A program made the translations under genes and the position numbers. A DNA stretch of 64,000 nt from Bacillota bacterium (GTDB lineage: Bacteria; Bacillota; Clostridia; Acetivibrionales; DTU013). Under the pieces are notes generated by a model. That model searched no databases. It worked only from the letters and a program-made list of their open reading frames with translations, and was not told the origin of the DNA. This document shows positions 61,993-64,000 of the stretch, in pieces; positions within the stretch are counted from its first letter, which is position 1; every line of letters starts with the position of its first letter. The DNA lies in contig JAEZCO010000054.1 of assembly GCA_023433505.1 (NCBI GenBank), forward strand, positions 117,990-181,989. The letters are read 5' to 3'.

Positions 61993-63789
61993 TTACTTGA
62001 TCAAGTCCAAAACCGGTGCCAGTTCCTTCTCCTGCTTCTGGGCAACACTTGTCCAGTAATTGTAAATATCGTCGATCTTAAAGGCGTCCAGTCCTTTGAT
62101 ATATTCATCCTGGAGCTTGCTGAATTCAGCGTCGTCTTTTGCAAGAATACATTTGAATATATTCTTAAATTCATATGCCTGAAGCTTTGTATCCAAAGCG
62201 GCAAGGTCGTCGGGCAGGCTGCCAAGATTATACAGCGTCATATCCTTACTGCCCCCCGGAGCCTTTGATTCATATAATTCCGGCATGCTGGCGGCTCCAA
62301 AATGAGCCAGCATATCCTTGTGATACGGTTTAATCTGACTTGCCATGCCTTTTTCCGAATAAGTCAGCTGTACCGGAACTCCGGTTGACGGGTCTACCGT
62401 AGCATAGCAATATCCAAGCATATGATCTAAAACACCTACGCCGGTCTTCTGGAAATCAATACTGGACCTGTCCGCCTTTAAATACTCATCCGTCGGTACG
62501 GGCTTTCCGTTTTCCATATTCCAGTTCGTCCCCTCCGGCCCGTTATAGCCTATCACCGCCGCTTTGTAGCTGGAAAGCCAGTCCAACAGTCCCAGGGCCT
62601 TTTCCGGATATTTGCAATTGGAGGATATCCCGTAGTTGGACTGTCCGGAAATGAAATACCTGTAGAGCGTAAATTTATCGGTGCCTATGGGCGGCAGGCA
62701 TGTAAACCCTTTATCCGGCTGCCCCGCATCTTCAAAGTACTTGTCGGCCTTATCCGTAAACCACCCCGGATTGAAGAAAAGATATCTGCCTGTTTTTACT
62801 TTTTGCTCATACTGGTCGGCCTTCTGGGTGAAGGAGTCGGGGTCAAGAATACCCATCTGCCTTGCTTTGTTGTACCACTTTGCCTGCCGCCAGAACAGGC
62901 TGTTTTTGTCCTTCTGGGCATTGGAGGGCACAACCTTGTTCGTTGCAATATCCGAATACAAGATCCTGTCGCCCGGCGTCAGACAGTTATACCCTTCGGC
63001 ATAGGCCAGATTATATGTAATATGCCAGTCTCCCCAGCCTTGGGAGTCACCGAACCATGCTCCCACCGCATAAACCTTTTGTCCTTCATTATTTTTCGGC
63101 TCCAGCTTCTGCATCTCTGCCAGAACATTCAAAAGATCGGTGTCATAGCTTTTCATCTCAGGGTAGCCAAGCTGCTTATACAGGTCCCAGCGGATAAACT
63201 GTCCTACCACAGGCTGCAATCCGCTGTCAAAGGTTCCCCTGCCCATGCCTATGGTGTATAGCTTCCCATCCGGACTCAACGTAAGCTTTTTGAGTTCTAT
63301 ACTGGCTTGCGCCATCTTATCGGACATCAGGTTCGGGGCATACTGGCTCATCATATCATCCAGCGGCTTTATCTGACCGCCCTTGACCATCATGTCGATA
63401 TACTTTTTCGTATCGGTTTCAGGAATAAAAAACAGATCCGGAAGGTCGTTGCTGGCGATGAATGTCGGAAGCTGCTTTTGTGCGTCCTGCTCGGTGGTGG
63501 AGATCAGGTCCATGATCACTCCCGTCTCCTCTTCAATCAGCTTGGCAACCGGGTTGTCCATAGGCCCTGTCCCATCGGGATTCGTTGCAAAGCCCATAAC
63601 TGTCAATGTAACGGGCGGCTCCTTCACTTTGGACGTCCCTGCCGAAGCGCCGTCCGCCATGCTCGTTTGCGCACCTGCTGCCGATGTTTCATTTGCTTTG
63701 TCCTTTTGATCGCCACCACATGCAAACAATGACAACAGCATGAGTACTGAAACCAAAAATGCAATTCCTCTTGCGAACTTTTTGTACAT
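61993..63789 (-). CDS. Extracellular solute-binding lipoprotein, LplA type (no adjacent permeases)
   Basis: A 598-aa lipoprotein with lipobox LFAC (Cys24), then an Ala/Ser/Thr-rich spacer and an LplA-type domain. I choose the ATG at 63789 (MYKKFARGIAF), with AGGAGG upstream; the longer frame to 63819 adds nothing conserved. No permease gene follows it, unlike the other loci. The permeases may lie upstream beyond the window, on the far side of the group II intron end. Confidence 0.9.
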   Translation of the reverse strand: MYKKFARGIAFLVSVLMLLSLFACGGDQKDKANETSAAGAQTSMADGASAGTSKVKEPPVTLTVMGFATNPDGTGPMDNPVAKLIEEETGVIMDLISTTEQDAQKQLPTFIASNDLPDLFFIPETDTKKYIDMMVKGGQIKPLDDMMSQYAPNLMSDKMAQASIELKKLTLSPDGKLYTIGMGRGTFDSGLQPVVGQFIRWDLYKQLGYPEMKSYDTDLLNVLAEMQKLEPKNNEGQKVYAVGAWFGDSQGWGDWHITYNLAYAEGYNCLTPGDRILYSDIATNKVVPSNAQKDKNSLFWRQAKWYNKARQMGILDPDSFTQKADQYEQKVKTGRYLFFNPGWFTDKADKYFEDAGQPDKGFTCLPPIGTDKFTLYRYFISGQSNYGISSNCKYPEKALGLLDWLSSYKAAVIGYNGPEGTNWNMENGKPVPTDEYLKADRSSIDFQKTGVGVLDHMLGYCYATVDPSTGVPVQLTYSEKGMASQIKPYHKDMLAHFGAASMPELYESKAPGGSKDMTLYNLGSLPDDLAALDTKLQAYEFKNIFKCILAKDDAEFSKLQDEYIKGLDAFKIDDIYNYWTSVAQKQEKELAPVLDLIK

Positions 63790-63875
63790 TTCCAATCCTC
63801 CTCGTAGTTTTATTTGCAAATAGCCCTATAAGCTATTTTAGCACTTTTTATTGATTTTTCCAGCATGCCGCCGCC

Positions 63876-64000
63876 ACCGGGTAGGCTCCCTCGTCGCCGA
63901 GGGTCGCCCCCCTAAGAACGGAGCATACGACTTTCACCGTACTCCGCTCAAGCAATTTAAAGTCTCGACGCTGCCGCATCTCAACCAGCGCTGTTTAGCA
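63876..64000 (-). mobile_element. Group II intron, 3' end (domains V and VI), continues past the window
   Basis: On the minus strand, the 34-nt segment at 63949-63916 starts GAGCGGAGTACGGTGAAAGT and ends CTCCGTTC, the form and length of group II intron domain V with its AGC triad. It is followed by a hairpin (63912-63876) with a CCTACCC end carrying a probable branch-point A, matching domain VI. The rest of the intron and any reverse-transcriptase ORF lie beyond 64000. The 3' splice site is near 63876, about 90 bp upstream of the binding-protein start. The short domains fit a bacterial group IIC-like intron (inference). Confidence 0.75.

Overview
The window reads as a stretch of chromosome from an anaerobic, plant-polysaccharide-degrading Firmicute, most likely a Clostridia-type bacterium; the genus cannot be assigned from the sequence. 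The reasons are strong AGGAGG-type ribosome binding sites with some GTG/TTG starts, LplABC/YesMN-type sugar loci, S-layer-homology (SLH) domains, an oxygen-sensitive glycyl radical enzyme with its activase, an MttB-type methyltransferase, and the 3' end of a bacterial group II intron. No rRNA, tRNA or CRISPR array was seen.

Layout. 1-549: 3' end of a GH36 alpha-galactosidase. 697-2840: MetE-C-like methyltransferase and a LysR regulator. 3224-8823: signalling block with a GGDEF/HD-GYP protein, a GNAT acetyltransferase, and a SiaA-SiaB-SiaC partner-switching operon whose fourth gene (siaD-like diguanylate cyclase) has lost its catalytic core by internal deletion and frameshift. 9062-18058: sugar operon with YesN/YesM-type two-component system, two permeases, binding protein and a GH127 enzyme. 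18395-19228: AraC/GyrI-like regulator. 19635-30413: ROK-regulated operon with MttB-like methyltransferase, binding protein, two permeases, UroD/MtaA-like protein, PfkB kinase, GH4 glycosidase and NagB-like protein. 30647-45166: minus-strand block with GH130, UroD-like, two permeases, binding protein, DUF1861-like propeller, second UroD-like, an unrecognised large protein, a third propeller, a glycyl radical enzyme and its activase. 45537-48615: two almost identical LacI regulators, each divergent from a minus-strand target (GH130 operon, SGNH esterase) across near-duplicate control regions. 48850-50028: MFS transporter. 50117-57535: frameshifted SLH/malectin glycosidase, MalEFG-type importer, membrane-bound AraC regulator. 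57714-63789: secreted clan-A glycosidase with CBM6, RbsD/FucU mutarotase, GH39 enzyme and an orphan binding protein. 63876-64000: group II intron domains V-VI.

How it fits together. Secreted and surface enzymes (clan GH-A proteins, SGNH esterase) would release oligosaccharides. CUT1 importers, all lacking their own ATPase gene here, bring them in. Cytoplasmic GH127, GH4, GH39 and GH130 enzymes then cleave them. Each locus has its own regulator (YesMN, ROK, LacI, membrane AraC), and several promoter/operator arrangements are visible. The most unusual content is metabolic: a glycyl radical enzyme lacking the usual Glu next to its active-site Cys, three intact plus one decayed UroD/MtaA-like protein carrying HxCG, and an MttB homologue, all embedded in sugar operons. 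This suggests undescribed radical or methyl-transfer chemistry on sugars, which is inference.
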